From the NCBI RefSeq assembly GCF_000820025.1, contig NZ_CDBI01000088.1:4132-50354 (forward strand): 46,223 nucleotides of DNA, written 5' to 3'. The position numbers and the translations under genes were made by a program. Below, in pieces: positions 9,200 to 17,995 of this stretch. The number at the start of each line of letters is the position of its first letter. The stretch's first letter is position 1. Below the pieces are notes generated by a model. That model was not told the DNA's origin. It ran no database searches and saw only the letters and a program-made list of their open reading frames with translations. Origin of the DNA: Aeromonas popoffii. Its GTDB lineage: Bacteria > Pseudomonadota > Gammaproteobacteria > Enterobacterales > Aeromonadaceae.

Positions 9200-9454
9200 C
9201 ACCTCCCACCCTGGAGGCGAGAAGCAAGGCCAGCGGAATGGCCGATAACAACAACTCAGGGAGAGTGAATGAATCTCGCCAAAACGGCGATAGAGCGACC
9301 TGTCTTGGTGGCGGTCTTGATCGTGCTGATTTGTCTGCCGGGCCAGCTCAGCATCCGGGGACTGCCCATTCAGAATGGCAATCCCGCCATCGCGGTCAGA
9401 GGGGCAGGTGGGGCAGCCTGCCCCTCTGACAAGGTCGCGCTGTTTCGCGGCTGA
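9200..9454 (+). pseudogene. Remnant of an RND efflux operon
   Basis: A 61-codon reading frame at 9269-9454 has a good ribosome site (AGGGAGAGTGA). It starts MNLAKTAIERPVLVAVLIVL.., the typical beginning of RND inner-membrane efflux pumps (cytoplasmic start, first membrane helix, then RGLPIQ). After about 35 residues the similarity stops, where a real pump would continue for about 1000 residues. Just upstream, a frame ending in QRNGR at a TAA at about 9244 could be the last residues of the periplasmic adaptor subunit that normally precedes the pump; that part is weaker. A large internal deletion is the simplest explanation. The break is followed by a perfect 14-bp inverted repeat (9395-9430). 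Confidence 0.7.
9395..9430. repeat. Perfect 14-bp inverted repeat
   Basis: GTCAGAGGGGCAGG at 9395-9408 and CCTGCCCCTCTGAC at 9417-9430, separated by eight bases. It has no T run and lies inside the broken RND remnant. It may be a repeat element or a deletion scar. Confidence 0.9.
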
Positions 9455-9472
9455 AGCGGCCGCTGCACAATG

Positions 9473-9499
9473 AAAAACGGCTCCCGCGGGAGCCGTTTT
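9473..9499 (-). terminator. Terminator of pykA
   Basis: The perfect hairpin AAAACGGCTCCC/GGGAGCCGTTTT has T runs on both sides. It lies about 20 bp past the pykA stop and can work in both directions. Confidence 0.85.
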
Positions 9500-9520
9500 G
9501 GTTGCAGTCAGATGGGCTAA

Positions 9521-10960
9521 TTACTCGACCATCATCACCTTGCAGGTGTTGGTACTGCCGACGGTTTCCATCTTGTCACCGTGGGTCAGCAACACCATGT
9601 CGCCACTTTGCACCAGCCCCTTGTCCTTGAGCACATCCAGCGCCTCGCGGCACACTTCGTAGACCGGCTTGGTCTCGTCGCCGTCGAACAGCACTGGGGT
9701 GACGCCGCGGTAGAGGTTGGTCCAGGCCAGGGTCTTGTTGTGCGGTGACATGGCGAAGATCGGCAGGCCGGAGCTGATGCGGGACATCAGCAGCGGTGTG
9801 GTGCCGGATTCGGTCAGTGCCACGATTGCCTTGACCCCTTCCAGGTGGTTGGCCGCATACATGGTCGACATGGCAACCGCCTCTTCCACCGAGGTGAAGG
9901 TGTAGCTCATGCGGTGGTTGGAGACGTTTAGGCTCGGGTGTTTCTCGGCGCCCACGCAGACACTGGCCATGGAGGTCACTGTCTCGATGGGGAACTGGCC
10001 TGCGGCGGTCTCGGCGGAGAGCATCACTGCGTCTGTGCCATCCAGCACGGCGTTGGCCACGTCCATCACTTCCGCACGGGTCGGCAACGGGGCGTTGATC
10101 ATGGACTCCATCATCTGGGTCGCTGTGATGACGACGCGGTTCAGACGGCGGGAGTGACGGATCAGCTTCTTCTGTACGCCGACCAGCTCGGGATCGCCGA
10201 TCTCGACGCCCAGATCGCCACGGGCCACCATGACGGCATCGGAGCCGAGGATGATGTCTTCCATTGCTTCATCGGTGGCGACGGTCTCGGCGCGCTCGAC
10301 CTTGGCCACTATCTTGGCGTTGGAACCGGCTTCACGAGCCAGTTCGCGGGCGTAGCGCAGGTCATCGCCACAACGGGGGAAGGAGACGGCCAGGTAGTCC
10401 ACGTTCATCAGGGCGGCTGTCTTGATGTCTTCCTTGTCTTTCTCGGTCAGGGCCGGGGCGGAGAGACCGCCGCCTTTCTTGTTGATGCCCTTGTTGTTGG
10501 AGAGGGGGCCCGCCACCGTCACAGTGGTGTGAATGCGGGTGCCTTCGACCAGCTCCACCTTCAGCTGCACGCGACCGTCGTCCAGCAGCAGGATATCGCC
10601 GGCTATCACGTCATCGGGCAGGCTCTTGTAGTCGATGCCGACCTGTTCCTGACAGCCTTCGCCCTTGCCGAGCGCGGCATCGAGAATGAACTTGTCACCG
10701 ATGGCCAGATAGACCTTGCCATCCTTGAAGGTGGAGACGCGGATTTTGGGGCCTTGCAGGTCCCCCATGATGGCGACGTGACGACCGAGTCTGGCGGCGA
10801 TGTCGCGTACCTGCTTGGCGCGCAGTATGTGGTCTTCAGCAGTGCCGTGGGAGAAGTTCATCCGCACCATGTCGGCGCCGGCACGGATGATCCCCTCGAG
10901 GATCCCCTCGCGATCGGTCGCCGGACCGAGTGTGGTTACAATCTTTGTACGTCTTGGCAT
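9521..10960 (-). CDS. pykA: Pyruvate kinase II (PykA)
   Basis: A 479-residue pyruvate kinase, which converts phosphoenolpyruvate and ADP to pyruvate and ATP in the last step of glycolysis. It is very similar to E. coli PykA, not PykF, over its whole length. It starts [15 protein letters not shown], followed by [24 protein letters not shown], the catalytic segment [27 protein letters not shown], and [17 protein letters not shown]. The C-terminal allosteric domain is complete. The ATG at 10960 follows an ACTGGAG ribosome site. A HexR-like palindrome lies about 100 bp upstream and hexR is the next gene, which suggests control by HexR, as known for pykA in related bacteria. Confidence 0.96.
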   Translation of the reverse strand: MPRRTKIVTTLGPATDREGILEGIIRAGADMVRMNFSHGTAEDHILRAKQVRDIAARLGRHVAIMGDLQGPKIRVSTFKDGKVYLAIGDKFILDAALGKGEGCQEQVGIDYKSLPDDVIAGDILLLDDGRVQLKVELVEGTRIHTTVTVAGPLSNNKGINKKGGGLSAPALTEKDKEDIKTAALMNVDYLAVSFPRCGDDLRYARELAREAGSNAKIVAKVERAETVATDEAMEDIILGSDAVMVARGDLGVEIGDPELVGVQKKLIRHSRRLNRVVITATQMMESMINAPLPTRAEVMDVANAVLDGTDAVMLSAETAAGQFPIETVTSMASVCVGAEKHPSLNVSNHRMSYTFTSVEEAVAMSTMYAANHLEGVKAIVALTESGTTPLLMSRISSGLPIFAMSPHNKTLAWTNLYRGVTPVLFDGDETKPVYEVCREALDVLKDKGLVQSGDMVLLTHGDKMETVGSTNTCKVMMVE

Positions 10961-11053
10961 GAAAGACTCCAGTTTGAAGTTGATATGACTTGGGATACTG
11001 CCCCGTCAAGCGCATGGCCCATTGCACCCGCTTGCAAGCCATCTGGGTGGCTT

Positions 11054-11070
11054 TTGTTACTAAATTACAA
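11054..11070. promoter_or_regulatory. HexR-like operator upstream of pykA
   Basis: TTGTTACTAAATTACAA is an imperfect palindrome (TTGT.A / T.ACAA arms) matching the HexR consensus known from Shewanella and enterics, TGTAATTAAATTACA. It sits between hexR and pykA, about 95-110 bp before the pykA start. On the minus strand it reads TTGTAATTTAG.., and the same eleven bases recur just upstream of hexR at about 11995-12005. Confidence 0.65.
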
Positions 11071-11100
11071 TACTACACCAAGGAAGGTGGCATAGACAGC

Positions 11101-11118
11101 CGGGGGCCAAGGCCCCCG
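11101..11118 (-). terminator. Probable hexR terminator hairpin
   Basis: The GC-only palindrome CGGGGGCC/GGCCCCCG lies just after the hexR stop. There is no clear T run, so termination is likely but not certain. Confidence 0.45.
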
Positions 11119-11122
11119 CCCG

Positions 11123-11980
11123 TCAGGAAGCGTGGGGGGTATCAAAGCGGGATTCGCGCAAACCTTCTTTGACTTTCTTCAGGTTTTCGCGAAATTTCAT
11201 GCCACGGCGCAGGGTAAAACCGGTCGCCAGCACGTCTACCAGAGCCAGCTGGGCAATACGCGATGCCATTGGCATGTAGACATCAGTGTCTTCCGGCACG
11301 TCCATGGAGAGCACCAGATTGCACTCGCGGGCCAGCGGGGAATCCTTGGCGGTCATGCCGATGACAGTGGCGTCGTTCTCGCGGGCCAGCGCGGCAATTT
11401 CCACCAGCGCCTTGGTGCGCCCGGTGTGGGAGATAAGTACCACCACGTCCCCTTCGCTGCTGTTGATGCAGCTCATGCGCATCATGACGATGTCCTCGAA
11501 GCTCACCACTGGGATGTTGAAGCGGAAGAATTTGTTCTGGGCATCGCGGGCGACGGCGGAGGAGGCGCCCAGCCCAAAGAAGCTGATCTTCTTGGACTGG
11601 GTCAGGATATCGACGCAACGATTGATGGCGGAGATATCCAGGCTGTTCTTGGCGGCATCCAGACAGGCCATGGTGGATTCGAAGATCTTGGCGGTATAGG
11701 TCTCCGGCCCGTCTTCCGCTTCCACGTGGCGGTTCACATAAGGGGTGCCGTTGGCCAGGCTCTGGGCCAGATGCAGTTTGAAGTCGGGAAAGCCCTTGGT
11801 ATCGAGACGGCGGCAGAAACGGTTAACGGTCGGTTCACTGACGTCGGCCATCTTGGCGAGGGTAGCGATACTGGAATGAATGGCCGTCTGCGGGGAGGCC
11901 AGAATGACCTCGGCAACTTTACGCTCTGATTTACTGAAACTTTCCAAATTATTAGTAATTTTATCAAGGGTATTCATCAT
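11123..11980 (-). CDS. hexR: RpiR-family regulator HexR
   Basis: A 285-residue regulator with an N-terminal RpiR-type helix-turn-helix (SSIATLAKMADVSEPTVNRF, about residues 37-56) and a C-terminal SIS sugar-phosphate-binding domain (FFGLGASSAVARDAQNKFFR and VVLISHTGRTKALVE). It matches E. coli HexR closely over its length. HexR binds 2-keto-3-deoxy-6-phosphogluconate and controls glycolytic and Entner-Doudoroff genes. Start choice is uncertain among GTG GTG ATG ATG between 11986 and 11975; I took the first ATG (11980). The upstream ribosome site is poor in all cases. It lies between pykA (same strand, downstream) and the divergent glk, both plausible targets. Confidence 0.93.
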   Translation of the reverse strand: MMNTLDKITNNLESFSKSERKVAEVILASPQTAIHSSIATLAKMADVSEPTVNRFCRRLDTKGFPDFKLHLAQSLANGTPYVNRHVEAEDGPETYTAKIFESTMACLDAAKNSLDISAINRCVDILTQSKKISFFGLGASSAVARDAQNKFFRFNIPVVSFEDIVMMRMSCINSSEGDVVVLISHTGRTKALVEIAALARENDATVIGMTAKDSPLARECNLVLSMDVPEDTDVYMPMASRIAQLALVDVLATGFTLRRGMKFRENLKKVKEGLRESRFDTPHAS

Positions 11981-12326
11981 CACCACCAGGCATTTTTGTA
12001 ATTTAGCTTCAGTGTCTTTGCACTAAACTCACGGCTAAGCAGGTTTCCAATCAACTTGATGACTATACAAGACAAGCTCTTATCGAAACTAATCTTGGCC
12101 CTGCAAAGTATGACTCATGTCTAATTATTTCGTCTTTTTGGTTACAAACTTCCACCCTTCCCGTGAAAACGCTTACAAATGTTGCAAAGCAACAACACTG
12201 TGAGCGGGCGCACACTTGCATCCATCAATTGCGCCGCGGGGGGAGGGGCTCGGGTAGAATTGTTGCCAAATAATAATTGCGGGACGGTAAGGGCCGCCCC
12301 GACCCAAGTAACGAAGGAGTTGTTTT
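11981..12326. other. Divergent control region between hexR and glk
   Basis: There is no gene in this stretch. It must hold promoters for both divergent genes. TTGTAATTTAG at about 11995-12005 repeats one half of the pykA HexR site and may serve autoregulation. The segment near 12160-12210 contains TTACAAATGTTGCAAAGCAAC, with a local TTGC/GCAA symmetry. I could not pick a clear -35/-10 pair. Confidence 0.5.
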
Positions 12327-13295
12327 ATGCAGCATACCCATGCACTGGTCGGCGACGTAGGCGGCACCAATGCGCGGCTGGCCCTGTGCGAGCTGGCGAC
12401 TGGTACCATTTCCCGGGCCAAGACCTATTCCGGACTGGCTCACCCCAGTCTCGAGGCTGTAGTGCGCCTCTATCTGGATGAGCATCAGGTGCAGGTGAGT
12501 CAGGCCTGTATCGCCATCGCCTGTCCCATCAAGGGCGACTGGGTCGCCATGACCAACCACTGCTGGGAGTTCTCCATCAGCGAGATGCAGGCAAATCTGG
12601 GCCTGACCCGCTTGCAGGTGATCAACGACTTCACCGCCGTCTCCATGGCGGTGCCCGTACTGGCTGATACCGATCGCCTTCAGCTGGGCGGCGCTGCGCC
12701 CGTGGCCGGCAAACCCATCGCCATCTATGGTGCGGGCACTGGCCTGGGGGTTGCCCACCTGGTGCAGGCGGGTGAGCAATGGCTGAGCCTGCCGGGCGAG
12801 GGGGGTCACGTGGATTTTGCCACCAACAGCGAAGAAGAGGATGCCGTGCTGCAGGTGATGCGCGCCGAACTGGGTCATGTCTCGGCCGAGCGACTGCTCT
12901 CCGGGCCCGGTCTGGTCAACATCTATCGCGGTCTGGTGAAGTCCGATGGCCGCGAGCCAGCAGACTTTGCACCCAAAGACATCACAGAGCGGGCGCTGGC
13001 GGGCGAATGCCTGGATTGCCGGCGTACCCTCAGCTTGTTCTGCGTGCTGATGGGCCGCTTCGCCGGCAACCTGGCGCTTAACCTGGGCACCTTTGGCGGT
13101 GTCTACATCGCCGGTGGCATAGTGCCGCGTTTCCAGGAGTTCTTCATCGGCTCGGGCTTTCGGGTGGCGTTTGAAGACAAGGGACGTTTCAAGTCCTATC
13201 TGAAGGATATTCCCGTTTTCCTCATCACCCACGAGGGGCCGGGTCTGCTCGGTGCCGGTGCCTACCTGCGCCAATCGCTGGGCATCAAGTTGTAA
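12327..13295 (+). CDS. glk: Glucokinase
   Basis: A 322-residue ROK-related bacterial glucokinase of the Glk type (E. coli Glk has 321 residues), which phosphorylates glucose with ATP to glucose 6-phosphate. The phosphate-binding motif [14 protein letters not shown] is at residues 7-20, with the catalytic aspartate segment [37 protein letters not shown], and [12 protein letters not shown]. It begins at an ATG with AAGGAG eight to twelve bases upstream. It is divergent from hexR, and control by HexR is likely but not proven. A terminator follows at 13459. Confidence 0.96.
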   Translation: MQHTHALVGDVGGTNARLALCELATGTISRAKTYSGLAHPSLEAVVRLYLDEHQVQVSQACIAIACPIKGDWVAMTNHCWEFSISEMQANLGLTRLQVINDFTAVSMAVPVLADTDRLQLGGAAPVAGKPIAIYGAGTGLGVAHLVQAGEQWLSLPGEGGHVDFATNSEEEDAVLQVMRAELGHVSAERLLSGPGLVNIYRGLVKSDGREPADFAPKDITERALAGECLDCRRTLSLFCVLMGRFAGNLALNLGTFGGVYIAGGIVPRFQEFFIGSGFRVAFEDKGRFKSYLKDIPVFLITHEGPGLLGAGAYLRQSLGIKL

Positions 13296-13458
13296 GCCGA
13301 AACAGGGGCGGCAGCCAATTGTCCCATGGTACAGCTTTGATTCAGTGACCATGGGATAGAGTAACCACACGTACTCAAGAGGCCAGGGCACCATAAGGAA
13401 TTGGGACTTGTCTTCATCCACTGGGTGCGTTTGTCACCTGACAAGCCTGAACTGTTTC

Positions 13459-13483
13459 ACCGGCCCTTGCGGCCGGTTTTTTT
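13459..13483 (+). terminator. Terminator downstream of glk
   Basis: ACCGGCC, the loop CTTGC, and GGCCGGT followed by T7. It lies about 165 bp after the glk stop. Confidence 0.85.
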
Positions 13484-13578
13484 ATCTTTTGATCTCCTCC
13501 CTGCTCCCGGATTGTCGCTTCCCCTGCGTGATGTGAGCTTGCGGATGCCGGGCTGGGGGAAAAAGGGCGGGATAAAGC

Positions 13579-13603
13579 ACAACGCCTGCGGGCAGGCGTT
13601 GTT
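13579..13603 (-). terminator. Likely terminator of phoPQ
   Basis: A perfect hairpin ACAACGCCTG/CAGGCGTTGT lies about 25 bp beyond the phoQ stop. On the minus strand it is followed by GCTTT only, so the T run is weak. Confidence 0.5.
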
Positions 13604-13627
13604 ATTCGTGTCGGGGCTGAGGCAAAC

Positions 13628-15010
13628 TCAGGGCAGGTCCAGGGTGAAGCGGGCGCCCCCCAGCGGCGATTCATCCACCATGATCTGACCGCCATAGCTG
13701 TGCACTATCTCGGTGACCACGGCCAGACCTATGCCCTGGCCGGGAGAGCTGTCGGCGCGCACGCCGCGCTGGAAGATCTGTTGCGACTTGCTCGGGTCTA
13801 TGCCCGGGCCATCGTCCTCAATCGCGATCCGCAAGCGGTCGTGGCGGCGGCTCACCGTCACCCGGATTTCGCTGATGGCGAACTTGAAGGCGTTGTCGAG
13901 CAGGTTGCCCATCAGCTCCATCAGGTCCCCCTGTTCGCCGGCGAAGAAGACGTCGTCATCGAATGTGAAGCGGGTCTGCAACTTCTTGTGGCGATAGACC
14001 TTGGCGAGGCTGGCCAGCAGCTTCTCGATGAGGGGCACGGGTTCCGTGCCCTTGCTGGCGAGGCGCTTGCGGCCGGTGACAGCGCGGCGCAGCTGGTACT
14101 GGATGATCTGATCCATGGTCAGGATCTGCTCACTGATGTTGTCATGGATGTCGTGCCCCAGCTTGATCTCCTGCGCCGTCATCTGGATCAGCGCTAGCCG
14201 GGTTTTCAGGCTGTGGGCCAGATCGTTCAGCGCGTGCTGATAGCGCTGGGTCTGTTGGCGTTCGTTCTCCAGCAGCTGGTTGACTGATTCGGTCAGCGGC
14301 GTCAGCTCTCGCTCGTAGTCGTCGGAGAGCGCCTCCCGCTTGCCCGCCCGGATCTCGTCGATCTGGCGCGCCATGGTGCGCAATGAGGTCAGGCTCCAGA
14401 AGCTGGTGAGCAGCAGCAGGGCACCGAGCAGCGAGTAGGCCAGCAGGGCCTGGCGGATGCACTGATAGAGGTAGCTGCGGGTCTGGATCAGGTAACGCTT
14501 GGCCGAGTCGACCATCACCACGTAATAGGTGGTGGGGCCCTCACCGTGATTGCGCAGAAAACGCAGGCTGTAGATGAAGTAGCTCTCGCCATTCTGGATG
14601 GTGTGACGCTTGAAGAAGTAGTCCTGATCCAGGCCGCCGAGGTACTTCATCAGATCCTGACAGATGGTGCCCTTGGCGCTGATCACCTCCGGCATGTGCA
14701 GGCTGGACCAGCTCAGCTGGCCATCGGCCCGGCAGATCAGGGTATCCAGATTGGGGTCGATGGCATCCGGCGTGATCTTGCCGAGATCCTTGGTGGTATG
14801 GAGATCCGGCAGCTTGGATGAGAACAGCTTGGAGAGGTTCTCCTGCATGCGGATGCTGGCCTTCTGGGCCTGCTCCTCGGTGTGGCCCAGATAGAGGATG
14901 TAGACGGAGAAGGCCATGATGAGCGCTATGACCAGCATGGCGCTCAGCATCAGCTTGATATGCAGCGAGCGATGGATCAGTCTCATGGGCCGTGGCAGGC
15001 GAAGGCGCAT
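13628..15010 (-). CDS. phoQ: Sensor histidine kinase PhoQ
   Basis: A 460-residue membrane histidine kinase. The first membrane helix (about residues 17-42, SLHIKLMLSAMLVIALIMAF) is followed by a periplasmic sensor region of about 140 residues. A second helix (YSLLGALLLLTSFW, about 190-205) and a HAMP-like linker follow. The H box, DLAHSLKTRLALIQ, has the phosphorylated His at about residue 266. The ATP-binding domain has NLLDNAFKFA, EDDGPGIDPS and GQGIGLAVVTEIV. It is most like PhoQ, which senses low Mg2+, acid and cationic peptides. I see no clear acidic cluster in the sensor domain. The H box has Arg at residue 271, where E. coli PhoQ has Pro. The start overlaps the phoP stop by one base (TGATG), so the two genes are translated as one unit. 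Confidence 0.88.
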   Translation of the reverse strand: MRLRLPRPMRLIHRSLHIKLMLSAMLVIALIMAFSVYILYLGHTEEQAQKASIRMQENLSKLFSSKLPDLHTTKDLGKITPDAIDPNLDTLICRADGQLSWSSLHMPEVISAKGTICQDLMKYLGGLDQDYFFKRHTIQNGESYFIYSLRFLRNHGEGPTTYYVVMVDSAKRYLIQTRSYLYQCIRQALLAYSLLGALLLLTSFWSLTSLRTMARQIDEIRAGKREALSDDYERELTPLTESVNQLLENERQQTQRYQHALNDLAHSLKTRLALIQMTAQEIKLGHDIHDNISEQILTMDQIIQYQLRRAVTGRKRLASKGTEPVPLIEKLLASLAKVYRHKKLQTRFTFDDDVFFAGEQGDLMELMGNLLDNAFKFAISEIRVTVSRRHDRLRIAIEDDGPGIDPSKSQQIFQRGVRADSSPGQGIGLAVVTEIVHSYGGQIMVDESPLGGARFTLDLP

Positions 15011-15684
15011 CAGCTGCAGGAGAGGTTGAAGATGTAACCCTGGCGCCGGATGGTGGAGATGGGCTGGGTGGTCCCCTCCGGGTCCAGCTTCTTGCGCAGT
15101 CGGCTCACCATCACCTCTATGGTGTTGGGGTCCCCTTCACCATCGCCGTAGAGCTGGTCCAGCAGTTGCTGCTTGGAGACTACCTGGCGGGCGTTGCGCA
15201 TCAGGTATTCGAGGATCAGGTATTCGAAGCTGGTGAGCACGGCTGGCTCACCCGCGATGGTCAGCTCCTTGCGGGAGAGATCCAGCTCATAGTCGCCGGC
15301 TTTGACTTTGGGCGAGATGAAACCAGCGCTGCGCCGCACCAGGGCATTGAGCCGTGCCAGCAGCTCGTCTTTCTGGAACGGCTTGACCAGATAGTCGTCC
15401 GCCCCGGCTTCCAGCCCCTCCACCTTGTCCTGCCAGTTGCCACGGGCGGTCAGGATGATGATGGGGAAGGGGATCTGCCGCTCGCGCAGCTGTCTGATGA
15501 GTTGCAAGCCGTCCATGTCCGGTAGCCCCAAATCAATGATGGCCACGTCTATGGGGTAATCGGCGGCGTAATGCAGGGCCACCTGGGCACTGTCCGTGCT
15601 GTGGACCTGATTCTGGGCCTCGGTCAGCAGGGTGGAGAGGTGGTGATTGAGCAGCTTGTCGTCTTCGACCAACAATATTTTCAT
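15010..15684 (-). CDS. phoP: Response regulator PhoP
   Basis: A 224-residue OmpR-family response regulator. The receiver domain begins MKILLVEDDKLLNHHLS, with the phospho-acceptor Asp in IIDLGLPDMDG, the conserved Thr in LTARGNWQDKVEGLEAGADD and Lys in YLVKPF. The C-terminal winged helix ends VMVSRLRKKLDPEG and IRRQGYIFNL. It is clearly PhoP-like, controlling Mg2+ transport, lipid A modification and peptide resistance. I start at ATG 15684, where the protein aligns with E. coli PhoP. An earlier ATG at 15699 exists, and neither has a good ribosome site. phoQ follows with a one-base overlap. rtxE ends 127 bp upstream on the same strand with no visible terminator between. Confidence 0.9.
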   Translation of the reverse strand: MKILLVEDDKLLNHHLSTLLTEAQNQVHSTDSAQVALHYAADYPIDVAIIDLGLPDMDGLQLIRQLRERQIPFPIIILTARGNWQDKVEGLEAGADDYLVKPFQKDELLARLNALVRRSAGFISPKVKAGDYELDLSRKELTIAGEPAVLTSFEYLILEYLMRNARQVVSKQQLLDQLYGDGEGDPNTIEVMVSRLRKKLDPEGTTQPISTIRRQGYIFNLSCS

Positions 15685-15811
15685 AAGGTGCGCGATCATG
15701 GGGATCCAGGCTGTCAATTAGAGGGTTTATGCCGGGGAGAGTCAATCCGGATCCTATCAGGAGTGCCTGTATCGGGACTGAATCAGGGCATTTTTATTCG
15801 CTGGTTAATCA

Positions 15812-17995
15812 TCAAGGGGTGAGGACCTTTGGGTGCTCCGCCTCTTCCCCGGTCTGCTGGTGCCACAGCCGGGCATAGAGTCCCGGTCGTGCCAGCAGCG
15901 CCTCGTGGCTGCCTGACTCCACTATCTGCCCCTCGTCCATCACCAGGATGCGGTCGGCGTTGCGCAGGGTGTTGAGGCGGTGAGCGATGCTGATCAGGGT
16001 GCGGCCCTGGCGAATGGCCGCCATGTTGGCCATGATGGCCGCCTCGGATTCGTAGTCGAGGGCCGAGGTGGCCTCGTCGAGCAGCAGTATCCTGGGGTTG
16101 GCCAGCAGGGCGCGGGCTAGGGCGATGCGCTGGCGTTGTCCGCCAGAGAGGCGGGCGCCCTTCTCGCCCACCTGCTGCCCAAAGCCCTCGGGCAGCTCGC
16201 GAATAAAGCCGAGCGCGCCGGCCAGCTGCGCCGCCTGTTCCACCTCGGCCTGGCTGGCATCGGGGCGACAGATGCGGATGTTGTCGCCGATCGAGCCACA
16301 AAACAGAATGCTCTCCTGCAGCACCACGCTCATGTTGCGGCGCAATGAGACGGGGTCGGCGATGGCGAGATCCATGTTGTCGACCAGCACCTGGCCGTGC
16401 TGGGGCACGTAGAGCCGTTGCAGCAGGCGGGTGAGGGTGCTCTTGCCACAGCCGGAAGGGCCCGTGATGCCGATGAACTGCCCGGGCTCGATGGAGAGGG
16501 AGAGATTGGCCAGCACCTCGGGGGCATCCGGCTGGTAGCGAAAGCGGATATGGCGAAATTCGATGGCCCCCTCAAGGGCGGGGACGGAGGCGAGACCGCC
16601 ATTGCCGTGTTCGGGCGTCTCGTCGAGTATGTCCCCCACCCGGCGCAGGGCGATCAGGGTGTGTTGAAAGTCCTGCCACACCTGAGCCAGCCGCAATACC
16701 GGCTGGGTGACGTGGCCTGCCAGCATGTTGAAGGCCACCAGCTCACCCGGGCTCAGCCGACCGTTCAGTACCTCGCCAACCCCGAGCCAGAGCAGCAGGG
16801 CAGCGGTGATCTTTTGCACCAGATCGATGCCCTGACCCGCGGCAAGCCCCACCTTTCTGGCCTGAAAACCGCGCCGTAGCTGGCGTGCCAGCAGACGCTG
16901 CCACTCCTGATAAAAACGTGGTTCCGTGGCCGTGGTCTTGATGGTTTCGATGCCGGTGACAGCCTCAGTCAGGAAGCTGGTGGCATCGGCATCCGCCTGA
17001 TACTCGGCCTCGACCCGCTTGCGCACCAGAGGGCCAATCAGCAGCCACAGCAGAAAATAGACGAGCAAGGAACCCAGCACGCAGCCGGTCAAGACGGGGG
17101 CGTAATGGAACATGACGCCGACAAACAGCAGGATGAACACCAGATCCAGCACCAGCATCAGGGTGGAGCCGGTGAGGAACTGGCGGATCTGGGCCATCTC
17201 CTTGACCCGGGCGATGATCTGGCCGGTCTGGCGCGCCTTGAAATAGTCGATGGGCAGGCCGACCAGATGGCGATAGAGCTTGCCGGACAGCTCGGCGTTG
17301 ACCTGATTGGCCAGATGGCCGAACACCTGGCCGCGCAGAAAGCTGTAGAGCGGCTCGGCGCAGGCCAGTGCCAGCATGGCCAGGGCAAGCACTTGCAGGC
17401 TGCCGAGGCTGCGCCCCACCAGCACCTTGTCGATGATGTTCTCAAACAGCAGCGGGCTGGCGAGGGCAATGAGCTGCAGCACGATGGCGAAGCAGAAGAC
17501 GTCCCGTACCTGCTTCTGCTGGCGCAGTACCGCCGGGCTGAACCAGCCCAGCCCGAACTTGACCTCGGCCGGGGTGAGATCCTGCTGGGCCAGCAACAGA
17601 TAGTGCCACTGCGCCGCCTGCGTCGGGCTAGGTAGCGGTTGCAGGCTGCTGGCGCCAGTCGCAGGATCAAACAGCTGCCAGCCGTCCTGTGCTATTGCGG
17701 TGATCGTGAACCAGCGTCCCTCCCGTTTGAGCAGAGCCGGCAGTGGCAGTGCCGCCAGCGGGCAACCCGGCCCCTGTGACAGGGCGCTGCGCAGGCCGAG
17801 CCGGGCGGCGGCCTCGCGCACCGTCAGATCTTCTGGCGTCAGATCGCACCCCATGGCGTGGGCCAGTTGCCCGGCATCCGCCGCCATCATCAGCTGATGG
17901 GCGGCATGGGCGAGGGCGTCCAGGGCGCCATTGGCGATGGGTGCAGGGTCGTTCACGGAGGCCTCGCAGGCCGGTAAAGCGTGCGTCATGGTCAT
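15812..17995 (-). CDS. rtxE: MARTX type I secretion ATPase RtxE
   Basis: A 727-residue ABC exporter. The N-terminal part (about residues 15-145) is a C39-like peptidase fold without a clear catalytic Cys. Then follows a transmembrane domain of about six helices (FCFAIVLQLIALASPLLFENIIDKVLV and others) and the ATPase domain with Walker A GPSGCGKST, signature LSGGQRQRIALARALL, and Walker B ILLLDEATSALD. In the MARTX system RtxB and RtxE are thought to form a mixed ATPase pair, unlike the single HlyB of other type I systems. Its ATG overlaps the rtxD stop by four bases, so it is the third gene of rtxBDE. It exports RtxA with RtxD and an outer-membrane TolC that is not encoded here. Confidence 0.92.
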   Translation of the reverse strand: MTMTHALPACEASVNDPAPIANGALDALAHAAHQLMMAADAGQLAHAMGCDLTPEDLTVREAAARLGLRSALSQGPGCPLAALPLPALLKREGRWFTITAIAQDGWQLFDPATGASSLQPLPSPTQAAQWHYLLLAQQDLTPAEVKFGLGWFSPAVLRQQKQVRDVFCFAIVLQLIALASPLLFENIIDKVLVGRSLGSLQVLALAMLALACAEPLYSFLRGQVFGHLANQVNAELSGKLYRHLVGLPIDYFKARQTGQIIARVKEMAQIRQFLTGSTLMLVLDLVFILLFVGVMFHYAPVLTGCVLGSLLVYFLLWLLIGPLVRKRVEAEYQADADATSFLTEAVTGIETIKTTATEPRFYQEWQRLLARQLRRGFQARKVGLAAGQGIDLVQKITAALLLWLGVGEVLNGRLSPGELVAFNMLAGHVTQPVLRLAQVWQDFQHTLIALRRVGDILDETPEHGNGGLASVPALEGAIEFRHIRFRYQPDAPEVLANLSLSIEPGQFIGITGPSGCGKSTLTRLLQRLYVPQHGQVLVDNMDLAIADPVSLRRNMSVVLQESILFCGSIGDNIRICRPDASQAEVEQAAQLAGALGFIRELPEGFGQQVGEKGARLSGGQRQRIALARALLANPRILLLDEATSALDYESEAAIMANMAAIRQGRTLISIAHRLNTLRNADRILVMDEGQIVESGSHEALLARPGLYARLWHQQTGEEAEHPKVLTP

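Larger units (their letters stand above)
13296..13627. other. Intergenic region between glk and phoQ (convergent)
   Basis: No gene is seen. It holds the glk terminator (13459-13483) and a hairpin ACAACGCCTG/CAGGCGTTGT near 13579-13603 that probably ends phoPQ transcription. A TCCCATGGTAC / GACCATGGGA inverted repeat near 13320-13357 is unexplained. Confidence 0.6.

Noticed and set aside
9938..11095. Open frame of 385 codons antisense to pykA
   Set aside because: It is the shadow of a high-GC gene; pykA on the other strand is certain.
13296..13460. Riboswitch or RNA element between glk and its terminator
   Set aside because: Small inverted repeats are present but no known riboswitch core could be traced, and no plus-strand gene follows.
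15720..15760. PhoP box upstream of phoP
   Set aside because: Only one GTTTA half site occurs, without the second half at the required spacing.
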